DNA from: Photobacterium profundum SS9
GTDB taxonomy: Bacteria > Pseudomonadota > Gammaproteobacteria > Enterobacterales > Vibrionaceae
Reading direction: 5' to 3'
NCBI RefSeq assembly: GCF_000196255.1
Contig: NC_006371.1
Span: forward strand, 386,332-450,331
DNA: 64,000 nucleotides
Under the pieces are notes generated by a model. That model made no database searches. It had not been told where the DNA came from and was given only the letters and a program-made list of their open reading frames with translations. Made by a program: the position numbers and the translations under genes. This document shows, piece after piece, positions 63,539 to 64,000 of the stretch. Each line of letters opens with the position of its first letter. The stretch's first letter is position 1.

Positions 63539-64000
63539 TCAATAAAAGTACGGTTCTATGCGAATTTCACTTCGACGAGAAGGCGTAGATGTGTCAATTG
63601 TCGATGGTTCATTCATCGGTAGAATGCCGATAATTTTAGTAGAAGGATCAACCCGTAAAACGCTCAGCTTAGGATTATGACTGATGTTTAGCGTGTCGAT
63701 TTGATTTTTTTCTGCTTGTAAATATTCCAGCTGAGTATTCTTTGATATGTCTAGCTCTGTGAGCGCATTGGCATACACAAGAAGATCAACCAGTACTGTA
63801 TTGGCTGTGATATTTAAGTCGTGTAATTGGTTCCCTACAAGAATAAGCTCTTTTATTAGCGGTGAGTGTGTAAGATCAATTTCACTGAGTTGATTGTTAT
63901 AGGCATACAGAAACTCTAATAAAGGGTTGGCAGATACATCGAGATTTTTCAGGTTGTTGTTAGGTAAATATAAAGTTTTAAGCAAGGTATTGTTGGTAAC
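63539..64000 (-). CDS. Leucine-rich-repeat protein, C-terminal part (runs off the window)
   Basis: The frame is open to the window end, so the start lies beyond 64000. About six repeats of ~21 residues follow the pattern LxxLxLxxNxLxxLDVSxNPL (LYLPNNNLKNLDVSANP, LELAYNNQL-type, LDISKNTQLEYLQAEKNQI). A short non-repeat tail (ILPMNEPSTIDTSTPSRRSE) follows. The type resembles internalin-like, BspA/bacteroidete-style or other surface LRR proteins. The missing N-terminus would show whether it is secreted. Confidence 0.75.
   Translation of the reverse strand, partial: VTNNTLLKTLYLPNNNLKNLDVSANPLLEFLYAYNNQLSEIDLTHSPLIKELILVGNQLHDLNITANTVLVDLLVYANALTELDISKNTQLEYLQAEKNQIDTLNISHNPKLSVLRVDPSTKIIGILPMNEPSTIDTSTPSRRSEIRIEPYFY

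Noticed and set aside
1-64000. CRISPR arrays, tRNA or rRNA genes
   Set aside because: I saw no regularly spaced direct repeats and no cloverleaf or rRNA-like sequence on reading. A covariance search would be needed to exclude them fully.

Overview
The window looks like a piece of a Vibrionaceae genome, most likely Photobacterium or a close relative. The reasons are the gene content (mtlADR, nagB, a pha cluster, uhpABC beside afuABC, tnaA, a small caa3-type oxidase cluster), three chemoreceptors within 24 kb, a moderately AT-rich base composition and abundant short palindromic repeats. Several of these clusters sit on chromosome II in Vibrio cholerae (from memory), so a secondary chromosome is a reasonable inference.

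Bases 1-6300 hold a DsbA-family fragment, an AraC regulator, a transglutaminase-like protein, a decayed hydrolase, an ASCH protein, a GNAT acetyltransferase and a complete one-gene IS66-family element beside an integrase scrap. Bases 6597-18677 form a scarred accessory island lying between two halves of a broken alkaline phosphatase gene. At its left edge is an IS5/IS903-type element carrying a second IS66-family element with a perfect 8-bp target duplication. Next come phaB, phaP and phaC, with a 109-bp terminal-inverted-repeat element where phaA would be expected. After them are an IS110 scrap, a gene with an in-frame TGA, a TetR/U32 chimeric remnant, a frameshifted lipase-like gene with a lipoprotein partner, and an unlisted Hok-like toxin gene.

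From 18.7 kb on the window is mostly ordinary chromosome: nagB; mtlA-mtlD-mtlR behind two CRP-like sites; a LonB-like protease; two chemoreceptors around a YddG-like exporter; and a five-gene MacAB/TolC-like efflux operon. Then comes a hexose-phosphate module, in which UhpA/UhpB/UhpC-type signalling lies next to an AfuA-AfuB-AfuC transporter rather than UhpT. It is followed by amtB with a clear sigma-54 promoter and NtrC-like sites, an amino-acid-type dCache chemoreceptor convergent with tnaA, and a tnaC leader peptide upstream of tnaA.

The last 12 kb carry a small secreted protein, a cold-shock-like protein, RsgA, a cytochrome c oxidase operon, an HD-GYP protein, an AlkC-like DNA repair gene broken by a repeat insertion and a homopolymer frameshift, and the end of a leucine-rich-repeat gene. 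Two families of short MITE-like repeats recur from 28.5 kb onward. The insertion into the AlkC gene shows that the larger family targets TA.
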